DNA from: an uncultured Prevotellaceae bacterium
GTDB lineage: Bacteria; Bacteroidota; Bacteroidia; Bacteroidales; Bacteroidaceae
Direction: 5' to 3'
Assembly (NCBI GenBank): GCA_902771155.1
Contig: CACXVS010000015.1
Coordinates: forward strand, 1-64,000
DNA: 64,000 nt
The translations under genes were made by a program, and so were the position numbers. Positions 1-10,700 of this stretch are shown here, one piece after another; the stretch's first letter is position 1, and each line of letters opens with the position of its first letter. Below the pieces are notes generated by a model that was not told the origin of the DNA, searched no databases, and saw nothing but the letters and a program-made list of their open reading frames with translations.

Positions 1-159
1 AGTCTTGCTGGCCTTGTAGTTGTCAAGTTCCAGCTCTGCACGCTTCACTTCGTGGTTATGCTCCACAGCGTACTGCATACACTGCTGCATGGACCACTCA
101 CCCTGAGCCAGCGACTGTCCAGTTGTAAACACAAGGAAGATTATCAATGCTTGTTTCAT
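1..159 (-). CDS. TolC-family outer membrane efflux protein, N-terminal fragment
   Basis: Only the first 53 codons lie in the window; the gene continues past the left edge. The minus-strand reading starts MKQALIIFLVFTTGQSLAQG, a signal peptide with a cleavage site after SLAQ. It is followed by a segment (WSMQQCMQYAVEHNHEVKRAEL) typical of the first periplasmic helix of TolC-type outer membrane factors. Such proteins form the outer membrane channel of tripartite efflux pumps. It is divergent from the response regulator/kinase pair, which may control it. The TAACTTTG box at 184-191 lies about 25 bases upstream of the ATG. The TolC assignment rests on a short stretch, so it is likely but not certain. 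Confidence 0.7.
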   Translation of the reverse strand, partial: MKQALIIFLVFTTGQSLAQGEWSMQQCMQYAVEHNHEVKRAELELDNYKASKT

Positions 160-183
160 ACTCAATTCTTGTTCTTGCGTTTG

Positions 184-191
184 CAAAGTTA
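184..191 (-). promoter_or_regulatory. Bacteroidota-type -7 box for the TolC-family gene
   Basis: Read on the minus strand the box is TAACTTTG, matching the TAnnTTTG -7 element of Bacteroidota housekeeping promoters. It lies 24 bases upstream of the start codon at 159. No convincing -33 element was identified. Confidence 0.55.
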
Positions 192-288
192 GATGTTTAT
201 TCCATACTCTGCAAACATTTTAGGTTGCCTGGATGCAGATCGTCTAATTTTTATACACCCCTTTGTATGATTTTTAGACGGAAAGTAG

Positions 289-296
289 TAACTTTG
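289..296 (+). promoter_or_regulatory. Bacteroidota-type -7 box for the regulator/kinase pair
   Basis: TAACTTTG matches the TAnnTTTG -7 consensus and lies 15 bases before the ATG at 312, giving a very short leader. A TTTG at 262-265 is a possible -33 element at slightly long spacing. This box supports 312, not the upstream in-frame ATG at 147, as the real start. Confidence 0.6.
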
Positions 297-311
297 CAGG
301 CAAAAAGCTGT

Positions 312-908
312 ATGAACAAGTACGGGACCATACTTATCGCAGATGACAACGCTTCAATTCTGACAGCGATGCACTATCTGCTGGATGATACTTTCGAGCG
401 TGTGCTGACCACTACCCAGCCCGAAGAAATCCTGAAGCTGATGGCTCAGCAACCAGTCGATTTAGTTCTGCTCGATATGAACTTTACGCTTGGTGTTAAT
501 AGTGGCAACGAAGGTCTGTTCTGGCTTCGAACCATCCGCAAGCAGCATCCGCAGACGCCAGTCGTATTGCTGACAGCATACGCCGATGTCAATCTGGCTG
601 TAAAGGGATTGAAGAACGGAGCGACCGACTTCATCACCAAGCCTTGGGACAACGACGAAATGGTGCATAAACTGAAGGATGTGCTCGACATGCAGAACGA
701 AATCGTCAGCCTCGATGAGATGGAAAAGGAACATATCCGTCGTACCATCGACCATTGTCACGGCAATCTCACTCAGGCTGCAGAACTTCTTGGAATTACC
801 CGACAGACGCTTTACAATAAGATGAAACGACTGAGCAGCGAGAACCATCTGAGCTCGCTCAAAGATGGTCGAGTCGCGATGGAGTTCGACAAAGTCAAAC
901 GGCTATGA
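312..908 (+). CDS. Response regulator: receiver plus Fis-type HTH, no AAA+ domain
   Basis: A 198-residue response regulator. The N-terminal receiver (about 1-125) has the acidic pair at D11-D12, phospho-acceptor D55 (LVLLDMN), a switch Thr (LLTAYAD) and the conserved Lys (FITKPWD). A Fis-type helix-turn-helix follows at about 155-180 (AELLGITRQTLYNKMKR). NtrC-type regulators of this family usually carry a sigma-54 AAA+ ATPase between these domains. Here the linker goes straight from receiver to HTH, giving the ActR/PrrA layout. The start at 312 is chosen because the promoter box is just upstream and the receiver begins at once. The gene overlaps the kinase start by 4 bases, so the two are translationally coupled. 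The target is unknown; the divergent TolC-family gene is the obvious candidate. Confidence 0.85.
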   Translation: MNKYGTILIADDNASILTAMHYLLDDTFERVLTTTQPEEILKLMAQQPVDLVLLDMNFTLGVNSGNEGLFWLRTIRKQHPQTPVVLLTAYADVNLAVKGLKNGATDFITKPWDNDEMVHKLKDVLDMQNEIVSLDEMEKEHIRRTIDHCHGNLTQAAELLGITRQTLYNKMKRLSSENHLSSLKDGRVAMEFDKVKRL

Positions 909-1801
909 TGTGGCTTCTTATTATAATAGGTATCGTGTGCGTAATTCTGCTGATTGCATTTATTCGCCATCAGCGGAAACTTCGTCTTCGTGCTCATCTG
1001 ATGCAGGAGGCCATCCGCAATCGTGACTTTACCTTCCGTATGCCTACACACGGCCTGCTGCCTGGCGAACGCGCCATGCAGGAAACGCTGAATCAGTTGG
1101 GTGAAACCATCCGTCAACAGGTGAACCAGAACGAGGTGGAATCGTGGGAGCGGCTCACCCGTGTACTGACACACGAGATGATGAATGCCACAGCGCCCAT
1201 CACCAGCATCAGCCAGTCATTGTTGAATCGTTCCGATGTAAAGGGGACACCACTTGAGGATGGCATTCGTGCCATCTTTGAGACTTCTCAACACATGAGT
1301 AACTTTGTGGTTAACTACCGGAAGATGTCTGAACTGGAGAAACCGAAAATGGGCGAAGTCGCTTTGCGAACGATGATTGACGATATCAGCAAAGCCTATC
1401 CCCAATTGGCATGGGAAGTAAACGTCTCTTCCGATTTGAAAGTCAGTGCTGATGCAGGTATGTTACGCCAGGTATTGATGAACTTAGTAAAGAATGCTAT
1501 CGAGGCCAATGCACAGAAGTTGCTCATAGATGTCCTTGAAGACAGTCTTCACGATAAACAAGTGAGTCTGTACATCGGTAATGATGGACTTCCCATCCCT
1601 GCCGAAAATCGCCAGTCGCTCTTTGTTCCTTTCTTCACCACCAAACGAAGCGGTAGCGGAATCGGCTTGTCTCTAAGTCGTAGAATGGTGATTCAGCAAG
1701 GCGGTATGCTCGAACTGGCTGATACACCGCGCCAAGGATGCCATGTCGCTTTTCGCCATCAGCAAGGTGGTCGGCATCCAGCCGGATTATTCTGGCCTTG
1801 A
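905..1801 (+). CDS. Sensor histidine kinase, altered C-terminus
   Basis: A 298-residue kinase partner of the preceding regulator. It has one N-terminal membrane segment (about 3-20) and no large sensor domain. The dimerisation/phosphotransfer helix carries the phospho-His in LTHEMMN. The HATPase domain has the N box (LVKNAIEAN), a modified G1 region (IGNDGLPIP) and a clear G2 box (GSGIGLSLSR). It overlaps the regulator by 4 bases. The last 15-18 residues after GCHVAF do not look like a native kinase end: from about 1750 the DNA is the reverse complement of a GH29 C-terminal domain, so the native stop appears to have been lost to a rearrangement. The catalytic core is intact, so activity is plausible. 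Confidence 0.85.
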   Translation: MMWLLIIIGIVCVILLIAFIRHQRKLRLRAHLMQEAIRNRDFTFRMPTHGLLPGERAMQETLNQLGETIRQQVNQNEVESWERLTRVLTHEMMNATAPITSISQSLLNRSDVKGTPLEDGIRAIFETSQHMSNFVVNYRKMSELEKPKMGEVALRTMIDDISKAYPQLAWEVNVSSDLKVSADAGMLRQVLMNLVKNAIEANAQKLLIDVLEDSLHDKQVSLYIGNDGLPIPAENRQSLFVPFFTTKRSGSGIGLSLSRRMVIQQGGMLELADTPRQGCHVAFRHQQGGRHPAGLFWP

Positions 1802-1939
1802 CGGGCGTAAACTTAATCGTCTGGCAGATGGGTTGTTGATGATGTTCGAGAATTCTCCAGAGGCGACCTTCGTCCAGTTCGCCCAATCGGTGGATGCCCA
1901 AAGGGTGTAATGGGTCACAAAAGTTGTTTGTCTTTTCAT
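1745..1939 (-). pseudogene. Remnant of a GH29 fucosidase C-terminal (F5/8-type) domain
   Basis: On the minus strand this stretch encodes VTHYTLWASTDWANWTK, close to VTHYTLWASTDWTNWTK in the intact GH29 gene (8822-10570). Homology continues (ASGEFSN, then CQTIKF...KARIIRLDADHLADGE) only after a single-base frame change near the NNP codons. An ATG at 1939 opens a 50-codon reading frame that ends at 1787 because of the frameshift. The fragment follows the GH115 gene on the same strand and abuts the 3' end of the kinase. It looks like the leftover of a second fucosidase-like gene, or a partial duplication, at the end of the operon. Confidence 0.7.
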
Positions 1940-1949
1940 ATCTTGTTTG

Positions 1950-4457
1950 TTATTTATTTCCAAAATAGCTGTATCGGTTATTGTCCGGATTGACTACTAT
2001 TTGTTCAATAACAATCTCAGGATCAATCATAATGAGCTTCAGCATATGCTTGCCAGGGGTGGTCTTGAAAGAGGCATCGAGCCAACGGATATTATCAAAG
2101 ACCTCATCGCGACGAGGCAGGGGCTGACCATTCACAAAACCGCTCAATGAGAGACGGCTACGTGGCGGCAGGGGCTTCAGCACCTTCGACTGCGCCAGGT
2201 TCTGCGGCGTGTATTCCATAAATGTATCAACCAGACCGCGACGCGCATCAATCACCTGCATGAGTTGGTCGTCAATCTGTATGCCGAGGCGCAGACCACG
2301 TGCTGGCAGAATATCCTGTGTAGGCAAGATGCCGATGGCAATATGCCCTTCGTCATCCAGTTCCACTTCATATTCTAATTGAGGACCATCGCCGTTCGGG
2401 TATTCCTTCATCACGTCCTTAGCACCCATGCAACCCTTACCGCGCCCCAAGTCGGGCAAGAACATCCAGCCATCGTTTTTCTGCGTGAAATCACATGCTG
2501 CAATGCTGTATTCTTTGGTGTCTTTTGAGGCACTTAGGTCTTGACTCACCTTATAGCCAAGCGTCATCGGGTGATAGTTCTTATCTGGAATTGACCATTT
2601 GGTATAGCCGATGTGATGGTCAAGCATCATACCATCCCATTTTCCTCCTGCCATCTCCTTATTGTAATAATTGGTGAGTCGTTGATCTTTCTCCATGAGA
2701 CGACAGACAGTGAGGCTGTCGCCAACAGTAGCTGCATTATAGATATGAGCCACCCCGGCACTTGCCACGGTAGGATAATAGACTAATTGATAGAAGGCAT
2801 CCTGCGCTTCGGCGGGTATCTGCTCCTTCAACGCCTCGCAGCGCGCCACAAGTGACTGCCATAGGTTGCTCACGTGAAGCATCTCTTCATAGTTATAGAT
2901 GCCCGGCACCTGAGCTTCAGGTTTGCGCCAAAGGTTATACTTTGAATACTTCGAGATGATATCGGCTGTTTCCTTTGCGAAAGAATCACCAAAGATGCCA
3001 CGTGTCCAGCTCTCCAGCCATGTCTGTTCATCGCCAGCCTGAATAGCATCGGGATTCCAGGCATAGTGCATGATGAAGTCGATGGGCATCTCCTTTGGTT
3101 TCAGGTCGCCCACGTTGATAATCCAAATTCGGTCGATGCCACTCTTATAGGCCAGATTTAACTGTTCACGTAGTTTAGGCACAGTAGTAGTGTTGATCCA
3201 ACGGTCGTTCCAAGGACCACCATTCATATCTATATGGTAATAGAGGCCAAGACCACCCTGACGTTTCCGTTCAAAGTCTCGACCTTTACGGCGAATATAT
3301 CCCCAGTTGTTGTCGCAGAGCAGCAACGTCACATCGTCAGGAACAGTAAAGCCTGCGTCATAATAGCGCTGTACCTCCGTAAAGATGGCCCATAGCTGAG
3401 GTACGGCATCTTCCCGTCCATAGATATCTTTGATAATCTCGCGCTGTCCCTCAATGACTTTACCAAGTGTTTTCATATTCTCGGTATCGTCACCCTTGCC
3501 CATCGCCACATCACCATCACCGCGCATGCCGATAGTCACAAGATTGTCGTAGGCCTTATTGCGCTCCATACCCTCACGGAAGAACTGGTCGATGCGCGCT
3601 TTGTTCGAGGCATAGTCCCATGGTCCCACCTGTTGTTTACGATGCAAGTATTCCTGGTGGGAACGCATCATCGGCTCGTGGTGACTGGTGCCCATCACGA
3701 TACCCATCTCGTCAGCCAGTCGCGGACTTTCTGGGTCATCCTCATTGAAAGCTGTTGCCCACATGGCTGGCCAGAAGTAGTTGGCCTTCAGGCGTAATAG
3801 TAGTTCAAATATATGCTCATAGGCTCTGGCGTTTACGCCACCAAAGTGGTTGGTACACCAAGTGCCGAATGAAGGCCACTCGTCGTTGATAAAGATTCCA
3901 CGATATTTCACTTTTGGCGAAGGCTGCACAAATCGTCCGGCATCATAATACAGTTCATCTTGATGTTTCACAGGCACATCAGCCATCCAATACCAAGGTG
4001 ACACGCCGATACGCTCAGACAGGTCGTAAATGCCATAGATTGTGCCACGTTTATCGCTTCCAGCAATCACGAGATTGCCGTCCACCACGTCAATCAAGTA
4101 AGATTCCCACTGACCACGTACTTTTTGCACATCCATCTTCTTCTGCTTAATCAGGTTGTCGATGATACGGCTCTTGCCTATGGTACCTACAAGGATAGAA
4201 CCCTTGAGATTCTGACGTTCATGTGGCAGCAGACCAGCAGAGTTAGGTGATTGCAAGTCAACCTGCGACGAGACACCCGTCACCTTTCTTACATCATCAC
4301 TCAGGTTGCGTGCTGCACGGATAACACCTTTCCAGTCATCCACATCAACAATTACAGAAGCCGTCTTGCCATCTTTGGCAATACAAAAGCTGTTAGCTTG
4401 AGCCCATCCTTCCAAGAATGAGCACGTTATCAACATGATAATTAGGATTCTTCTCAT
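1950..4457 (-). CDS. GH115 xylan alpha-1,2-(4-O-methyl)glucuronidase
   Basis: An 835-residue secreted enzyme. Family GH115 removes (methyl)glucuronic acid from xylan. A signal peptide (about 1-20, ending GWAQA) is followed by an N-terminal alpha/beta domain, then the large catalytic barrel. Family-typical blocks are YRGIFINDEWPSFGTW, LKANYFWPAMWATAFNEDD, GIVMGTSHHEPMMR, VTIGMRGDGD and DVTLLLCDNNWGYIR. A C-terminal beta-rich region follows after about 650. The length fits the family. It is the last intact gene of the minus-strand operon, 13 bases after GH2. The side-chain activity, together with GH43 and GH2, points to glucurono(arabino)xylan as substrate. Confidence 0.9.
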   Translation of the reverse strand: MRRILIIMLITCSFLEGWAQANSFCIAKDGKTASVIVDVDDWKGVIRAARNLSDDVRKVTGVSSQVDLQSPNSAGLLPHERQNLKGSILVGTIGKSRIIDNLIKQKKMDVQKVRGQWESYLIDVVDGNLVIAGSDKRGTIYGIYDLSERIGVSPWYWMADVPVKHQDELYYDAGRFVQPSPKVKYRGIFINDEWPSFGTWCTNHFGGVNARAYEHIFELLLRLKANYFWPAMWATAFNEDDPESPRLADEMGIVMGTSHHEPMMRSHQEYLHRKQQVGPWDYASNKARIDQFFREGMERNKAYDNLVTIGMRGDGDVAMGKGDDTENMKTLGKVIEGQREIIKDIYGREDAVPQLWAIFTEVQRYYDAGFTVPDDVTLLLCDNNWGYIRRKGRDFERKRQGGLGLYYHIDMNGGPWNDRWINTTTVPKLREQLNLAYKSGIDRIWIINVGDLKPKEMPIDFIMHYAWNPDAIQAGDEQTWLESWTRGIFGDSFAKETADIISKYSKYNLWRKPEAQVPGIYNYEEMLHVSNLWQSLVARCEALKEQIPAEAQDAFYQLVYYPTVASAGVAHIYNAATVGDSLTVCRLMEKDQRLTNYYNKEMAGGKWDGMMLDHHIGYTKWSIPDKNYHPMTLGYKVSQDLSASKDTKEYSIAACDFTQKNDGWMFLPDLGRGKGCMGAKDVMKEYPNGDGPQLEYEVELDDEGHIAIGILPTQDILPARGLRLGIQIDDQLMQVIDARRGLVDTFMEYTPQNLAQSKVLKPLPPRSRLSLSGFVNGQPLPRRDEVFDNIRWLDASFKTTPGKHMLKLIMIDPEIVIEQIVVNPDNNRYSYFGNK

Positions 4458-4470
4458 ATCATCTCATCGT

Positions 4471-6813
<2,343 letters not shown>

Positions 6814-6821
6814 ATATTATT

Positions 6822-8423
6822 TTATTGTATAAGATACTCAAACCAGTCAACATCGGCATACCCGGCGCCTGTTTCATTGTCGCTCTGCGTGAAGAGTCCG
6901 AGCATCACTCCGGTGAAACCGCCGATGGTCTCTGTGCTGAGGAAGCGGTATTCCATCTTGGCCAGTTCGACGAAGTCCTTTCCGTCAGAAGATGCCAGCA
7001 AATAATAGAAGTCCTTGTCGGAGGTGATGCGCAGGTAGGCTCGGGTACCACTGAGCGCGAACTCCTTTTCGCTGTGCCTGGTTTGCCCCAAGCGTACATT
7101 CGACTTGATGATGATTTGTCCGTTCCTTTTCTCAGCCACCACATCGTAGTGGTTCAGCGGAGCGGCGTATGCGGTAATCCCGGTCTGCATGCCCTCAGAA
7201 AGGTGGGAGAGGTCGAACAAGGCTGTGGCTGTAAAGTTCAGTTCCGTCTGGCGGCGGGCAATGAATGTTGGCGAGGCTGTCTCGCTGAGGTCTGTCGTGC
7301 TTGGGCGCAAGCGAAGCCAGCCTTTACGCTCCGTCAGCGAATAGCGCGAGTAGTCGGGGTTGCACAGACTCATCCATCCCATCGGCAGTCCCAACGAGTG
7401 ATAACTGTCCTTAGGGGCATCGCGCTTGATGTAATCGAACTCTTCCCTGACGAGGTCTTTCATCATAGGGACCAACGGCAATGTCTTGCATTTCATGTCT
7501 GTCTGCAGCGTTCCGTCGCCATTCACCACAGGCCAGCCGCCTTGCTCCCAACGGACAGGAGCCAACATGGTTTCACGCCCCATCACATGCTGCAGATAAC
7601 CGCTGGTGCGGTAACCCAGACAAATCATCCACCACGAGGAGTCGGGTGCCTGTATCAGGTCAGCATGCCCCAGTCCCTGTATCTGACTGTTCTGCATCTT
7701 CATGTTGAAGTGCGACAGAATGGGGTTGTCGGGATTGGGTTGATATGGACCGAAAAGGTTCTTGCTGCGAAGGATGTTCACATGATGCCCGTGCTCCGTT
7801 CCGCCTTCAGCCAACAGCAGATAATAGTAACCGTCCTGTTTGTAGATATGCGGTCCTTCGGGATATCGCCCGCCAAGCCCTGTGCCCAAGTGATGTATCT
7901 CGCCCAGTTGCCTGCCCGTCTCCACATCAATCTCGCAAATCTTGATGTCGCCCTCTTTCCAGAGGAAATAGCATTTGTCGTCCTCGAAGTAGAGCGTGGG
8001 GTCACAACTGCCTACGGCGAAGTCTATCACGACGGGTTCCGACCACTCGCCAGCGGGGTTGTCGGTCCATACGTAGAAATGACGGCGCGAGGGGAACACC
8101 GTTGTCACCATATAGAAGCGCCCGTTGTTATAACGGATGGTGGGGGCGTAGATGCCGCTGTTGCCGTCGGTTCCCTTCAGGTCGACCTGCGACGGACGGG
8201 TCAGACAGTTGCCCACCTGTTCCCAGTTCACCAGGTCCTTCGAGTGGAACACCGGAACACCTGGGAAATACTGAAACGTGCTGTTTACGAGATAGAAGTC
8301 GTCGCCCGCCCGGCATACACTCGGGTCGGCATGAAAGCCGGGAAGCACGGGATTGCGGAATCCCTGCGACCACGCGAAAAGAGCCTGCAGCAACAAGGCT
8401 GTCAGCAAAATGGTTTTCTTCAT
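6822..8423 (-). CDS. GH43 beta-xylosidase / alpha-L-arabinofuranosidase
   Basis: A 533-residue secreted GH43 enzyme with a C-terminal DUF1349/beta-xylosidase-type lectin-like domain (about 325-533). The five-blade propeller has the expected catalytic acids: D33 (FHADPSV, base), D141 (GSCDPTLY, pKa modulator) and E189 (GRYPEGPHI, general acid). A signal peptide MKKTILLTALLLQALFAWSQ supports this start. An in-frame ATG at 8447 would add eight residues and overlap the mutarotase stop. The protein releases xylose and/or arabinose from xylan oligosaccharides. It sits mid-operon between the mutarotase and GH2. Confidence 0.9.
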   Translation of the reverse strand: MKKTILLTALLLQALFAWSQGFRNPVLPGFHADPSVCRAGDDFYLVNSTFQYFPGVPVFHSKDLVNWEQVGNCLTRPSQVDLKGTDGNSGIYAPTIRYNNGRFYMVTTVFPSRRHFYVWTDNPAGEWSEPVVIDFAVGSCDPTLYFEDDKCYFLWKEGDIKICEIDVETGRQLGEIHHLGTGLGGRYPEGPHIYKQDGYYYLLLAEGGTEHGHHVNILRSKNLFGPYQPNPDNPILSHFNMKMQNSQIQGLGHADLIQAPDSSWWMICLGYRTSGYLQHVMGRETMLAPVRWEQGGWPVVNGDGTLQTDMKCKTLPLVPMMKDLVREEFDYIKRDAPKDSYHSLGLPMGWMSLCNPDYSRYSLTERKGWLRLRPSTTDLSETASPTFIARRQTELNFTATALFDLSHLSEGMQTGITAYAAPLNHYDVVAEKRNGQIIIKSNVRLGQTRHSEKEFALSGTRAYLRITSDKDFYYLLASSDGKDFVELAKMEYRFLSTETIGGFTGVMLGLFTQSDNETGAGYADVDWFEYLIQ

Positions 8424-8439
8424 CTTCCTATCGATTATG

Positions 8440-8817
8440 TCATTCATACAAATAGAACATGCGCTCCATCATCTGCCACTTCTCATCGCTCCGTGCGTCA
8501 GCACGACAGCCTTGGAGCCGTGCCACAAACGCCTCCCACTCTGCCTGACGCGGTAGCGTAGCGAGACGGTCCATAGCCGACGGCCAGTCGAAGTCCTCGG
8601 GGGCATCGACAATCATGACGAGGCGCGTGCCGAGGATGTAGATTTCCATCTCGAGGATACCTACTGCCTTGATGCCGTCGCGTATCTCCTTCCAGTGAAA
8701 CGTCTCAGAGTGCCATTTGCGGTATTCCTTGATCATGTCGGGGTCGTCGCGAAGGTCCAGCGTCTGTACATAGCGCTTCGTCTTGCAAGCATAGGTCTTC
8801 TGGTTGTAGCCGTTCAT
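8440..8817 (-). CDS. L-rhamnose/L-fucose mutarotase family protein (RhaM-like)
   Basis: A 125-residue cytoplasmic protein of the RhaM/DUF718 alpha-beta barrel family, which interconverts anomers of deoxy sugars. Visible hallmarks are RYVQTLDLRDDPDMIKEYRKWH near the N-terminus, a central ILEMEIYILGTRLVMIVD, and the C-terminal WQMMERMFYL. It lies between the alpha-fucosidase (4 bases upstream) and GH43. Fucose released by the GH29 enzyme is therefore the likely substrate, making L-fucose mutarotase the best functional guess. The family assignment is firm; the sugar is inferred from context. Confidence 0.85.
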   Translation of the reverse strand: MNGYNQKTYACKTKRYVQTLDLRDDPDMIKEYRKWHSETFHWKEIRDGIKAVGILEMEIYILGTRLVMIVDAPEDFDWPSAMDRLATLPRQAEWEAFVARLQGCRADARSDEKWQMMERMFYLYE

Positions 8818-8821
8818 AGTC

Positions 8822-10570
8822 TCATTCTTTTATTACTTCAAAGTCATCAAAGGCCATACGCTCTCCTGAGGCCAGACGGTCGGCGTCGAACTTGAGGATA
8901 CGGGCTTTGGTGGCAGGGAACTTGATTGTCTGCCAAATAGGATTGTTCACGATGTTCGAGAACTCGCCCGCAGCAAGTTTTGTCCAGTTTGTCCAGTCGG
9001 TCGAGGCCCATAGGGTGTAGTGCGTCACCGTGCCGTCCTTCGTGTTCTGCGGAGGCAGGTAACGGAAGGCGCTGATGGTCTGCTCTGTGTCCCAGTCAAT
9101 CATCATCTGACGGGGGTTGCTGAAGAAGTAGTGCAGGTTGCTGCTGCGCTTCTCTCCGCTGTCGGGGATATCGTCTGTCAGCTCTGGAGCCAGATAGACG
9201 GATGTGCGCTTTATGATGGGCTCACATTTGGAGTCGGTGACGGCGAAGCGCAGTTTTGTGGCGTTGACGGTAGGGAAGCAGACGATGCGGCGATGACCTA
9301 TGGTGGTCAGTCCGTCGGAGCCTTCAACGAGCGCATCCCCCAGCGGCAGCCACTCGCCGTCGACAAGAGCCTCGAGCGAGAACTTCTTCACCCGTTGACC
9401 TTGCCGGATATCCTCCTCCGCCACGAAACGGTTGAACGACGTGGGCTTGCCGAAGTCAATAACAGTCTCCGCGCCCTTTACCTCTTTCTTAGCCCTTTCA
9501 GCAAGGTCGGTCCTGAACACCTCGTCAATCATCTTCTTAAAGGCGATGCCGCGAAGACTGTCGGTGGGGTGGATGCGGCCGTTAGGCGCTATGGGGAAGT
9601 TGAGCAGCAGGGTGGAGTTGCGGCCCACCGATTTATAATAGGTGTCCATCAGTTTCGACAGACTCTTCACGTGCTCGTTCTCCGTTTCGTGATAGAACCA
9701 GCCTGGACGGATGCTCGTATTCGTCTCGCCAGGACACCACACATCGCCCTCCTCCACACCATAGTGCAGCATGTGCCAGGGTGTATCGCCCTTACTGGGC
9801 ATCAGGCTCCAGTTGGTCTCGCCCACATTACCGGCTTCCGTTCCTACCCAACGCAAATCGCCACGGTCGCTGCCGTCATTCCATATCAGACATTTCGGCT
9901 GTAGTTCACGAATCATCTTGTACGTCTCAGGCCACTCGTAATAGGTGGTACGATCTATCTTTCGTGTCTCGTTAGCCCCACCATACCAGCCGTCACCACC
10001 ATTGGCACCATCGAACCAAACCTCGAAGATGTCGCCATAGTTCGTCAACAGCTCACGCAACTGGTTGCGGAAGTAGGTCACATACGCAGGCTGTCCGTAC
10101 TCCGGATGATTTCTGTCCCACGGCGAGAGATAGACAGCGAACTTCAGGCCCTCATCCCGACACGCCTCAGCCAGTTCGCGCACCACGTCACCCTTGCCGT
10201 CCTTCCATGGTGAGTTCTTCACTGAATATTCCGTATAAGCCGACGGCCACATACAAAACCCACAGTGATGCTTAGCTGTGAAGATGATGCCCTTCATTCC
10301 CGCCTGCTTGCACACTCGCGCCCACTGCCGACAGTCGAGATCAGAGGGATTAAACAGTTTCGGATCTTCATTACCATAGCCCCATTCCTGATCGGTGTAC
10401 GTGTTCAGCGAATAATGGATAAACGCATACATCTCCATGTCTTGCCAACGCAGTTGATTTTCCGTTGGTTCAGGGCCGCAAGCCACCATTGTTTCTGCCT
10501 GGGCATATGCCAATATGGGAAGCATTGCCATCAGTATGGAAGTAATGGACTTTTTATAATTAATGGTCAT
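8822..10570 (-). CDS. GH29 alpha-L-fucosidase with C-terminal F5/8 type C-like domain
   Basis: A 582-residue secreted enzyme with signal peptide ending LAYAQA. The GH29 barrel spans about 35-350, with the nucleophile Asp at D187 (EVWFDGANG) and the typical KHHCGFCMWPS and AVYLSPWDRNHPEYG blocks. The C-terminal half carries a discoidin-like sugar-binding domain (HYTLWASTDW, ARILKFDADRLASGE). It is the first gene of the five-gene minus-strand operon and precedes the mutarotase by 4 bases. GH29 enzymes cleave alpha-linked fucose and sometimes L-galactose, so a xylan or xyloglucan side chain is possible. A decayed copy of its C-terminal domain lies at 1745-1939. Confidence 0.9.
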   Translation of the reverse strand: MTINYKKSITSILMAMLPILAYAQAETMVACGPEPTENQLRWQDMEMYAFIHYSLNTYTDQEWGYGNEDPKLFNPSDLDCRQWARVCKQAGMKGIIFTAKHHCGFCMWPSAYTEYSVKNSPWKDGKGDVVRELAEACRDEGLKFAVYLSPWDRNHPEYGQPAYVTYFRNQLRELLTNYGDIFEVWFDGANGGDGWYGGANETRKIDRTTYYEWPETYKMIRELQPKCLIWNDGSDRGDLRWVGTEAGNVGETNWSLMPSKGDTPWHMLHYGVEEGDVWCPGETNTSIRPGWFYHETENEHVKSLSKLMDTYYKSVGRNSTLLLNFPIAPNGRIHPTDSLRGIAFKKMIDEVFRTDLAERAKKEVKGAETVIDFGKPTSFNRFVAEEDIRQGQRVKKFSLEALVDGEWLPLGDALVEGSDGLTTIGHRRIVCFPTVNATKLRFAVTDSKCEPIIKRTSVYLAPELTDDIPDSGEKRSSNLHYFFSNPRQMMIDWDTEQTISAFRYLPPQNTKDGTVTHYTLWASTDWTNWTKLAAGEFSNIVNNPIWQTIKFPATKARILKFDADRLASGERMAFDDFEVIKE

Positions 10571-10588
10571 AAGTTTGTAATTTGGCTA

Positions 10589-10596
10589 CAAAGATA
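10589..10596 (-). promoter_or_regulatory. Bacteroidota-type -7 box for the GH29-GH115 operon
   Basis: Minus-strand TATCTTTG, a perfect TAnnTTTG match, lies 18 bases upstream of the GH29 start. The rest of the gap 10571-10700 is AT-rich with no gene seen. Confidence 0.6.
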
Positions 10597-10700
10597 CAAA
10601 TAAATATTCAAAAAAAAGACTCAAGTTCTTCTTATTTGAATTTTTTTATCTTTCCGTTTATGAAGAGCGACCCATTGAGGATGCCCGGAAGTCTTCCTAC

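Noticed and set aside
6825..8561. A 578-codon open frame antisense to GH43 and the mutarotase
   Set aside because: Its translation has no recognisable domain and the opposite strand encodes clear enzymes with catalytic residues. It is a shadow frame.
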